Shown in pieces: positions 6,607 to 11,925 of a stretch of 11,925 bases of DNA. The stretch comes from AP-16 sp036395835. GTDB taxonomy: Bacteria > Pseudomonadota > Alphaproteobacteria > Rhizobiales > Xanthobacteraceae. The DNA lies in the NCBI GenBank assembly GCA_036395835.1, contig DASWCW010000062.1, positions 1-11,925 of the forward strand. Direction: 5' to 3'. Each line of letters opens with the position of its first letter. Position 1 is the stretch's first letter. A program made the position numbers and the translations under genes. The notes below the pieces were generated by a model that was not told where the DNA came from, did no database searches, and saw nothing but the letters and a program-made list of their open reading frames with translations.

Positions 6607-7086
6607 TCAATTTTTCGTTGTCGCGCCTTCAGCGATCTTGGCGAAAATGCCGTCGAGCTCGATTGCGAGTGACTTCAAAGCGGCTCCAGCCTCCTCGAAA
6701 TACGGTGCAAGCACTGCGGTGGGCTTACGGTAAGACAACGTCGCCGTGCCGTCAGGGTTTTCGGTGATGTAGAATCGGATCGGCGCCTCTATGCCGGCGG
6801 TGATGCTTGCTTTGAGCATGCGCTGGGCAAAGTCATTGCGAAAGACGCCGACGACCCGATTGCCGGGGATCGTCACCCCCAATGTCTTCGCGCCCTCGGA
6901 GGCGCTAGCGGAATTTACCAGACCCATTTTCTCGTTCTTCACCGCCACCTCGAGCCGCTCGACAAGGCTTGTAAATGACTGAGGTGTATCGATGACACTC
7001 CATCCATCGCGCGGCTTGATGGTTCCCGCGGATGCTGTCGACAGGATCGTCAATATGGCGGCGGCGGTAGCTATGAGATGACGCAT
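6607..7086 (-). CDS. secreted DUF302 domain protein
   Basis: A 159-residue protein with a clear signal peptide (MRHLIATAAAILTILSTASA, likely cleaved after residue 20). A DUF302 domain follows at about 35-130: SFTSLVERLEVAVKNEKMGL, then NRVVGVFRNDFAQRMLKASI, TAGIEAPIRFYITENPDG and a final TATLSYRKPTAVLAPY. DUF302 proteins are small periplasmic or cytoplasmic proteins of unknown biochemical function, sometimes near redox or stress genes. The ATG at 7086 has a near-perfect ribosome binding site (AAGGAGG four bases upstream), the strongest in this window. The gene looks complete. Its stop almost abuts the end of the XRE-type remnant on the other strand. It reads convergently with that remnant and has no operon partner that is intact. 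Confidence 0.85.
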   Translation of the reverse strand: MRHLIATAAAILTILSTASAGTIKPRDGWSVIDTPQSFTSLVERLEVAVKNEKMGLVNSASASEGAKTLGVTIPGNRVVGVFRNDFAQRMLKASITAGIEAPIRFYITENPDGTATLSYRKPTAVLAPYFEEAGAALKSLAIELDGIFAKIAEGATTKN

Positions 7087-7125
7087 TGCTTCCTCCTTCG
7101 ATCATGTGAGAACTCAACAAGGGTA

Positions 7126-7403
7126 TCAACAGGACCGCGTAAGTATGCGGCCAGTCAACGTCCGCGAATCGATGCGGATCTTGAAATCTTCCGGGATCGG
7201 CACGGCGCGGTAACGATTGACATAACCAGTCAGGGTTGGAGCCTTGGCCAGAAAGTCCCGCGGGTAGAACTCAAAGATGCGAGAAAGCCACGCTTCGCGC
7301 GCGGTCGAATCAATGCGCACGTTGCGGTCTTCCGTGATGAATGCGCGCGCAGCCGCGCTCGAGGGCGTCCGCCGCAAAGGTGCGTCTTGGATGCGCACGA
7401 TAT
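7126..7403 (-). pseudogene. C-terminal remnant of a DUF547 protein
   Basis: The longest frame (stop at 7126) reads APLRRTPSSAAARAFITEDR, then RIDSTAREAWLSRIFEFYPR, DF, and TGYVNRYRAVPIPEDFKIR. This matches the C-terminal pattern of DUF547 proteins: a PPLR motif, FL/FI plus charged loop, F-W/Y-x-x-DF, then an RYR segment. Two neighbouring frames supply the expected flanks: ISCASKT just before APLRR (7403-7383), like the NCAS motif of the family, and RFADVDW (7171-7151), like the usual vRF-DYDW end. At least two frameshifts therefore interrupt it, and the N-terminal half is missing because the patatin gene ends at 7494. The assignment is by motif memory; an alternative is an unrelated hypothetical protein. 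Confidence 0.5.
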
Positions 7404-7493
7404 TTTCGCTCGAGATTGCCGGCGCGACAGAAACGACGACAAAAAGCCGTCGGTGCTACAGCGTTCTCAGAGCCGACCGGCTCTCCTGCCCGG

Positions 7494-8747
7494 CTAACTG
7501 GCCCGGGTTGTCGACTCCGGGGACCAACGGGGCCTTTGACGAGCGTCCTTTCGTTGGCTGCGTGTTCGTTCGATCGCCATCTGTCGGCTCGCTTCAGTCG
7601 TCGCTTGGAACTTTTCGACAAGGATGTCGTGCATCACATCGAACACGCGTACGCCGACTTCTCTCGGTTTTGGCGCGAGCCATGGCGAGGTGTGCAATGT
7701 GGTGGAGGCATCGGACATCCCCTGCTCCCAGCGGGCGTTCATCGTCCCCCGGCTGAACTCATAGTCCTTCGACGCGCCTTGAGGTTCGAGGGGGCGATAG
7801 ATGAGCTGGACGACGTCCATCTCGGTGACGCACCCAAACGAATAGAGCCGCTTGGCCTGTTCCGTTCTTGCGATTTCCAGCGGCAGCAATTTGTGCAGTT
7901 CGTTGATCGCATGGCGCACCTCATGCCTTTGCTGGTAGGCATCGGTGTTGACCCGCGTCCGGCTGGAATAGCGGATATCTTTTTCTCGCTCGCTGACCTC
8001 TTCGAGATTTTTCGGGAGTTTGCCGTAACCCTGAAACAGGTCGACCTGAAAGCTTAGCCGACTACGGCGCGGATAATAATCCAGCACGTATTGCAACGGT
8101 GTATTCGAGACCAGCCCGCCGTCCCAGTAATGCTCGCCTTCGATCTCGACAGGAGGAAAGCCTGGCGGCAGCGCGGCACTGGCCATCACATGCTCGGGAC
8201 GAATGGCGATTTCATCGCTGTCGAAATAGGCAAAGCGACCGGTGCGCACATTCACCGCCCCCACGCTGAAACGCATCTCCTTTGCGTTGTTGATGCGGTC
8301 GAAATCGACCATCTGCTCCAGCGTGCCCTTGAGCGCGTTGGTGTTGTAGTAACTAGTGGGTCTTTGCGGTGAAACCCATTCTTGCACAATGCGCGGGCTG
8401 AAAAAGCCGGGCTGGCCGAACATCAGAGATGAAAGCACGCTTGCCTTTTGTTGCCAACTGGCGAGCGGTCTGCTCAGACCAGAGGGCCACCACGCAGTGG
8501 GCGCGGTGACTCCCTCCCAAAAGCTGCGCAAACGCGCTACGCGGTTCTCCGGCGCATTGCCGGCAATGATCGCCGCGTTGATCGCGCCGATGGAGATACC
8601 GGCCACCCAATCGGGCAGATATTCGGAGGAGGCCAGCGCCTCGTACACGCCAGCCTGGTAGCTGCCGAGTGCGCCACCACCCTGCAAAAGGAGAGCAACC
8701 TTCTTGTCATAAGAGGTCGGTCGCCCCGGTGGCCGGCGATTAGTCAT
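7494..8747 (-). CDS. patatin-like phospholipase family protein
   Basis: Serine acyl hydrolase of the patatin/RssA group, expected to cleave fatty acyl esters of phospholipids or related lipids using a Ser-Asp dyad. The product is 417 residues. The oxyanion-hole loop is LLQGGGALGSYQAGVYEAL (GGGALGS at 23-29). The nucleophile elbow is GISIG at 50-54 (Ser52). The catalytic Asp is in YWDGGLVSNTPLQY (Asp209). The C-terminal third, from about residue 220 (YYPRRSRLSFQVDLFQGYGK, a basic helical region, a PLEPQGASKDYEFSR-like segment), fits the DUF3734 extension common in proteobacterial patatins. No signal peptide is seen, so the protein is probably cytoplasmic or membrane-peripheral. The ATG at 8747 is chosen because GGAG lies eight bases upstream and the conserved part begins 15 residues later; a longer frame to 8900 lacks support. 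It is a monocistronic-looking gene. Confidence 0.92.
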   Translation of the reverse strand: MTNRRPPGRPTSYDKKVALLLQGGGALGSYQAGVYEALASSEYLPDWVAGISIGAINAAIIAGNAPENRVARLRSFWEGVTAPTAWWPSGLSRPLASWQQKASVLSSLMFGQPGFFSPRIVQEWVSPQRPTSYYNTNALKGTLEQMVDFDRINNAKEMRFSVGAVNVRTGRFAYFDSDEIAIRPEHVMASAALPPGFPPVEIEGEHYWDGGLVSNTPLQYVLDYYPRRSRLSFQVDLFQGYGKLPKNLEEVSEREKDIRYSSRTRVNTDAYQQRHEVRHAINELHKLLPLEIARTEQAKRLYSFGCVTEMDVVQLIYRPLEPQGASKDYEFSRGTMNARWEQGMSDASTTLHTSPWLAPKPREVGVRVFDVMHDILVEKFQATTEASRQMAIERTRSQRKDARQRPRWSPESTTRAS

Positions 8748-9045
8748 TTTCACATCTCCGAATGTGTTGGCCTTCAGCGTGCCTCCCACTTGCGAATGTC
8801 TGGCGCCGGTCGCTATGTGCTGCGGCGCGTATGCGTGCCAACTCAAAAGGGAAGGCGTACGGAACGCTGGGGTGTCGCTGCTGTTGCAGGCGCTTGCCAC
8901 GGAATCGGTGAGCGCTCCAGAAAGCAGGGAAAGTAAGAACCGATAAACTCCACTTCTTCATCGTTGATCCGGACAAGCTTCGCATGACGTTTTGACAGAT
9001 ACGGAATTCGTCTGAAGAGTTCGAGCGCGTGCTTTCGCGCCGTCC
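8748..9045. other. intergenic region upstream of patatin gene
   Basis: About 300 bases without a supported gene. It should contain the patatin promoter, but no clear -35/-10 pair was found. A minus-strand frame here reads YLSKRHAKLVRINDEEVEFI, which is protein-like. It is only the run-off of the frameshifted gene to the right and has no start of its own. Confidence 0.4.
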
Positions 9046-9412
9046 TCACTGATCGCCGCAGCTCCTGGCGATCACGCCATAGGTGTCCCTGAGGGAACCG
9101 TCGAGCTGATCGATATCCGTCTCGCGCTCCGGGCTCGTCATGCAACGGACGAACACCTCGCGCGCCTTGGTCACGATCTCGACATGTTTGTGGTAAACGG
9201 CGCATTTTTCGTCCTGATGGCCCTTGGCGATGCTGTCCAGGTGCACGAGCGTTTTTGAGCAAGCTCGTTTCGGCCGCCGCTAGCTCGCGTGTGCAGGTGG
9301 GCGTGGTGGTGGCCGCGAACGCCGCGGGCTCTAGGCAAAGCAGGAGAATGGGAACGAGGACGACGATCCTCATGTGCATCGTGCGGTTTGCGACGGCGAG
9401 TGAGTAGCTCAT
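9046..9412 (-). pseudogene. small secreted four-cysteine protein, frameshifted at A5
   Basis: The first part encodes a signal peptide (MHMRIVVLVPILLLCLEPAA, cleavage near AFA) and CTRELAAAETSLLK. The continuation KNARAPGQHRQ is out of register. In the next frame the protein goes on as TLVHLDSIAKGHQDEKCAVY, HKHVEIVTKAREVFVRC and ends YGVIARSCGDQ with a stop at 9046. The change falls on a run of five A on the coding strand (T at 9252-9256). One A fewer would give an intact protein of about 108 residues (from the ATG at 9373) with four cysteines after the signal peptide. It resembles small secreted hypothetical proteins of Bradyrhizobium relatives; function unknown. The start is uncertain: 9412 has a weak GGAA ribosome binding site, while 9379 and 9373 begin closer to the signal peptide. 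A sequencing error in the homopolymer is a real alternative to a true pseudogene. Confidence 0.65.
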
Positions 9413-9518
9413 GCTTGATTCCAATGCGGTTTTCCATTGGCCTGCGACGCGGCGTTTGCTGTTACGTCAGATCTTATCACCCTGACTCACTCTGCCGAGG
9501 TGACATCGCGTTACAGGC

Positions 9519-9552
9519 GGCCGCCAGCGACCTGCAGTGGCCGCTGGCGGCC
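9519..9552. repeat. perfect 11-bp inverted repeat (GGCCGCCAGCG / CGCTGGCGGCC)
   Basis: Arms 9519-9529 and 9542-9552 pair perfectly around a 12-base loop that itself contains CTGCAG. The stem is very stable and has no T-run on either side. It sits upstream of the small secreted protein. It could be a REP-like element, a transcript-end structure or a protein binding site; nothing else in the window matches it. Confidence 0.55.
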
Positions 9553-9822
9553 CAGTTCGGCAAGGCGGGGACTGGATCGGGACCTTGCCGCGTTGCTCAT
9601 CGCCTTGACCGTCTTCATTGCCGGTTAATTCGTGGATGAGAGTCTCGCTGTTACCTCACCTCCGATCACGATGGTTCACACCGGCGCGATGAAGCCGCGT
9701 CCGTTCCGAGAATTTCCGGCATGCCGATGATACAGCCGGGCGGAGAGTGCCGATGGACGTTTGCTCGCCGCCGCGGGCACGCGCCCCGCGCGAAACGAGA
9801 ACGAGGCGCCGCGTCGATGTCT

Positions 9823-9842
9823 GGTATCTCGATCGAGATTCC
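9823..9842. promoter_or_regulatory. candidate operator palindrome ATCTCGATCGAGAT
   Basis: A perfect 14-base palindrome at 9826-9839, extending to a 20-base palindrome with one mismatched pair (GG and CC at the outer ends). It lies about 65 bases upstream of the ATG of the DehI-family gene, a typical place for a dimeric repressor or activator site. No regulator gene is adjacent in the window, so function is inferred from symmetry and position only. Confidence 0.4.
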
Positions 9843-9903
9843 AGGTTTGGAGGGGCGGTTCGATAAAATTTGTATGGTATACGGGCCGACAGGAATATCG
9901 ACG

Positions 9904-10728
9904 ATGCGGCTGCACGAGATTTCGGAAAGCGAAGCGCCGGGCGACATCGCGGGCATCTATGCCGACATGCGCCGGTGCATGCGGCTACCCCTCGTCAACC
10001 TCATCTACCGCCATCTCGCGACGATGCCTGACGTGCTGCCCTGGGTGTGGGGGGCGGTCCGACCCGCCGTGCTATCCGGCGAATTGGATGCGGCCTTGGA
10101 TCGGCTGAAGCGCGACCTACCGCTCCCTGAGCTGGCGCCGTTCGATCGGACCATGTTGGCCACCCTCGACGGCGCCGATCGGTTTGCCATTGGGCGCGTC
10201 CTTGACGCGTACAATCGGGGCAACGGGCTCAACCTGATCGCGCTTACGGCGTTGTGCTTGGCGTTGCACCGGCCGGAGGCGGCCGGTCGAGGCGCAACTT
10301 TGCCCGGGGAAACGCCCAGCCGTGCCATCCCGGCGCTTCCATCCCTCCTGAAGCTTGGGGATCTCGACGCCGAGACCGCCAAGCGGGTGCGAGATATTGC
10401 CCTACTGCATGGCGGCGACCCCCGCGCGGTGCCGAGCCTCTATCTCCATCTGGCGCACTGGCCGCGCTTCCTCGCTGCCATCTGCGATCGCATCCGGCCG
10501 CATCTCGACGATGGCTCCTTGGGCCGGACGCGAGAGGTCGCTGTCGAGCTTGCACGCGACGCAGCTGAACGACTCCTGTCCTCTCTGGCATCCGCCAGTC
10601 CGCCGCCGGCGCAACACTTTGATCAGATCACGACCGTCCTCGATCACTTCACCCGTCGAGTGATCCCGGAGATGCTGCCGGTGGGCTTGGCGATCGATAA
10701 GGCGCTGCCGCATCTGCGTGGATCGTGA
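9904..10728 (+). CDS. DehI (haloacid dehalogenase group I)-family protein
   Basis: A 274-residue, mostly helical protein. Residues 17-55 read IYADMRRCMRLPLVNLIYRH, LATMPDVLPWVWGAVRP. A second similar block at about 163-201 reads VRDIALLHGGDPRAVPSLYL, HLAHWPRFLAAICDRIRP. The repeated Y-x-HLA-x-x-P-x-x-L and R-P pattern is an internal duplication, as known for DehI proteins, where two tandem all-alpha repeats form a pseudo-dimer. DehI enzymes hydrolyse 2-haloalkanoic acids, but many Rhizobiales members annotated in this family have no shown dehalogenase activity, and I cannot place the catalytic Asp here. The ATG at 9904 is preferred because similarity begins right after it and AGGA lies about ten bases upstream. 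The gene stands alone; a palindrome 65 bases upstream may be its operator. Confidence 0.65.
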   Translation: MRLHEISESEAPGDIAGIYADMRRCMRLPLVNLIYRHLATMPDVLPWVWGAVRPAVLSGELDAALDRLKRDLPLPELAPFDRTMLATLDGADRFAIGRVLDAYNRGNGLNLIALTALCLALHRPEAAGRGATLPGETPSRAIPALPSLLKLGDLDAETAKRVRDIALLHGGDPRAVPSLYLHLAHWPRFLAAICDRIRPHLDDGSLGRTREVAVELARDAAERLLSSLASASPPPAQHFDQITTVLDHFTRRVIPEMLPVGLAIDKALPHLRGS

Positions 10729-10843
10729 CCATGGCCCTTTTGCTTTATCGCTGCGGCGGCAGTGCGAACCATATCCAATCCGAAGCAGCCATCGTCCTTC
10801 GTCATCGGCGGAATGGGATCGACCGCGGCCTCGTCCAACGCGT

Positions 10844-11161
10844 CTACGCGGTACCCTGGCCACGGCCGCAGCGACCGCCGACGATCCAATGCGGACCTGC
10901 CCGCGCCTGATCGAAGGCCTCACCATCCTCGGGGGAGGGCGAGGCCCGTTCGACCTGTTCCCTTTGGCGGCCGCCCTGCTTTGATCGCGACAGCCGAATC
11001 AGCGCGAGGTTCACCACCGAATGCCGGATCATCAAATCTTCTACCGGAACCCACTGACACTCGAGCAGAGCCTTCCAGCCGAAACCGGTCCACTCCAATG
11101 CTATTTTTCGTCCCAGCAAACCTCGAATAAAAAGGTGCAGTTCTGGATTGTCTCCCCGCAT
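10844..11161 (-). CDS. doubtful hypothetical protein
   Basis: A 105-residue frame starting at an ATG with a fair ribosome binding site (AAGGGG seven bases upstream). The first 60 residues look protein-like (NPELHLFIRGLLGRKIALEW, WKALLECQWVPVEDLMIRHS). The last 40 are rich in Gly, Arg and Gln and look like non-coding sequence. No family is recognised. It could be a real small gene of foreign origin, a remnant whose true end was lost by frameshift, or chance. Confidence 0.25.
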   Translation of the reverse strand: MRGDNPELHLFIRGLLGRKIALEWTGFGWKALLECQWVPVEDLMIRHSVVNLALIRLSRSKQGGRQREQVERASPSPEDGEAFDQARAGPHWIVGGRCGRGQGTA

Positions 11162-11438
11162 CCTATTTCCCCTTTCTCGAAGTACATTCGCTTCGTCATG
11201 CGAAAACGTTACGGACAATCTCACTGGTCACGCGTTGGCCACCTCCGCATGGCCACCAGAAATGTTCAACTCGGCGTGATCGCGATCAAATAAAGGGGCG
11301 AGAGCGGGATTTGCATCATGATGGTGCGCACGCGGCGAGCGCAACAGATATGACCTACAATATCGTCCCATCAATATCCTCCCATCGTGCCGCGCGGGAG
11401 GTAACTTTTTTCTCGTCGGTCCGAATTCATGATCATAC

Positions 11439-11454
11439 GACCCGCAATCGGGTC
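11439..11454 (+). promoter_or_regulatory. leader hairpin GACCCG-CAAT-CGGGTC
   Basis: A perfect 6-base stem with a 4-base loop ending about five bases before the AAGGAG ribosome binding site of the small secreted protein at 11474. In the 5' leader it could stabilise the message or tune translation. This is inferred from position only. Confidence 0.35.
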
Positions 11455-11473
11455 AGCCCAAGGAGATACCACG

Positions 11474-11680
11474 ATGTTCACCAAATCGATGATCGCGGTT
11501 TCCGCCGCGATCCTGCTCGCCACCGCTTCGACGGCGCCGGCGATGGTTCATTCACAGGCCCGTCACCATGGACCCGGTTTCGGCCAAAACAAGGCTGCCG
11601 CACCGCAGCATCTCAAGCGCTTCACGGCCGATGAGAAGGCGCGGTTCGATTGGGCATCAAGGCCGACGTTTGGGCCATAG
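11474..11680 (+). CDS. very small secreted hypothetical protein
   Basis: A 68-residue protein with a clear signal peptide (MFTKSMIAVSAAILLATAST, then APA, cleavage around APAMVHS). The mature peptide is short, rich in His, Gln, Lys and Ala (QARHHGPGFGQNKAAAPQHL) and ends FTADEKARFDWASRPTFGP. The ATG at 11474 has AAGGAG about eight bases upstream; a longer frame from 11429 would bury the signal peptide. Similar tiny exported proteins with an FTA-EK-WF/RFD-like end are common in Bradyrhizobium relatives and of unknown function. The end may be frameshifted, since such proteins often run longer, but I cannot show that here. Confidence 0.6.
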   Translation: MFTKSMIAVSAAILLATASTAPAMVHSQARHHGPGFGQNKAAAPQHLKRFTADEKARFDWASRPTFGP

Positions 11681-11760
11681 CGAATGACGCTTGGCAAGCC
11701 GCCGGTGCGGCATGCATGTCACTTGGTGCCGGCTGATACCGGTGCCGGTAAATTCCAAAT

Positions 11761-11849
11761 CGTCATCGCGGGCTTGACCCGTGCACTCATTCGACTTCCC
11801 AGCTTGAGGCGGGGTTGCATGGGTTGCCGGGTCAAGCCCGGCAATGACG
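11761..11849. repeat. palindromic intergenic repeat (Rhizobiales type)
   Basis: Two roughly 30-base arms in inverted orientation (11761-11790 and 11819-11849) enclose a 28-base centre. The left arm begins CGTCATCGCGGGCTTGACCC. The right arm, read on the minus strand, begins CGTCATTGCCGGGCTTGACC, with a few mismatches and one gap between arms. Interspersed elements with CGTCATTGCCGGGCTTGACC are widespread between genes in Bradyrhizobium and relatives. It lies downstream of the small secreted gene, outside any coding region. The element at 5986-6009 has a similar core. Confidence 0.75.
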
Positions 11850-11925
11850 ACGGAGAGACCGTACTTGGTATGACAACTTCGATCGCACCCATCGGATCGC
11901 GCGGGGCTACGCGTTCGACACCGGG

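Larger units (their letters stand above)
9413..9903. other. intergenic region with hairpin and palindrome
   Basis: About 490 bases between two divergent genes (small secreted protein on minus, DehI-family gene on plus). It contains a strong hairpin at 9519-9552 and a palindrome at 9823-9842, listed separately. A plus-strand frame from 9721 runs into the DehI-family gene, but its first 61 codons (arginine-rich, no family resemblance) look like untranslated sequence. Confidence 0.5.
10729..11473. other. long stretch with no confidently supported gene
   Basis: About 745 bases with overlapping weak ORFs on both strands and no recognised domain. The part from about 11030 to 11300 is visibly less GC-rich than the rest of the window, hinting at foreign or non-coding DNA. 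The best coding candidate is the minus-strand ORF listed separately at 10844-11161. A short plus-strand hairpin lies at 11439-11454 in the leader of the next gene. Confidence 0.45.

Noticed and set aside
7101..7129. TTGATA-17 bases-CATGAT promoter-like pair upstream of the DUF302 gene
   Set aside because: Spacing is ideal, but transcription would begin inside the ribosome binding site, and the -10 match is only 4 of 6.
10644..10889. Minus-strand ORF with MTKDDGCFGLDMVRTAAAAI
   Set aside because: The segment looks somewhat protein-like but overlaps the end of the DehI-family gene, has no recognised family and no convincing ribosome binding site.
1..11925. CRISPR array, tRNA, rRNA or insertion sequence
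   Set aside because: No regularly spaced direct repeats, no tRNA-like T-loop and acceptor pairing, and no transposase or integrase motifs were found by eye.

Overview
The window comes from a GC-rich alphaproteobacterium, most likely Hyphomicrobiales (Rhizobiales), near the Bradyrhizobium/Xanthobacteraceae branch. The evidence is the gene order rnd-lptC-lptA-lptB-rpoN-hpf on one strand, the long N-terminal extension of LptB, the style of the small secreted proteins, and a palindromic intergenic repeat of a type common in that order. No rRNA, tRNA, CRISPR array, transposase or integrase could be seen.

Left and centre (about 620-5890, minus strand) is a compact housekeeping block read right to left. 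It encodes an RNase D-type exonuclease (rnd), three lipopolysaccharide transport genes (lptC, lptA, lptB), the sigma-54 factor rpoN, and the ribosome hibernation factor hpf. LptC (inner-membrane anchor), LptA (periplasmic bridge) and LptB (ATPase) work together to move LPS from inner to outer membrane. lptC and lptA overlap by ATGA. Two things are odd. hpf stops where the C-terminal dimerisation domain should begin, and the ptsN gene that normally follows is not in the 620 bases beyond it. The N-terminal coding region of lptC is out of frame with its only plausible ATG, across a run of five G.

Bases 1-620 hold no intact gene, only a possible frameshifted small ORF.

Right half (about 5890-11925) is an accessory, partly decayed region with loosely spaced genes on both strands. 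It has a possible small membrane ORF overlapping the start of a multiply frameshifted XRE/HigA-like antitoxin gene, an intact secreted DUF302 protein, a broken DUF547 remnant, an intact patatin-like phospholipase, a small secreted four-cysteine protein broken at an A5 run, an intact DehI-family protein with a clear internal duplication, a stretch of mostly non-coding DNA, a very small secreted protein, and a palindromic repeat near the right end.

I see no convincing new multi-gene system. The points most worth a second look are the truncated hpf with lost ptsN context, the two homopolymer-linked frameshifts (lptC, secreted protein), the concentration of broken genes to the right of the LPS operon, and the palindromes in the intergenic regions.
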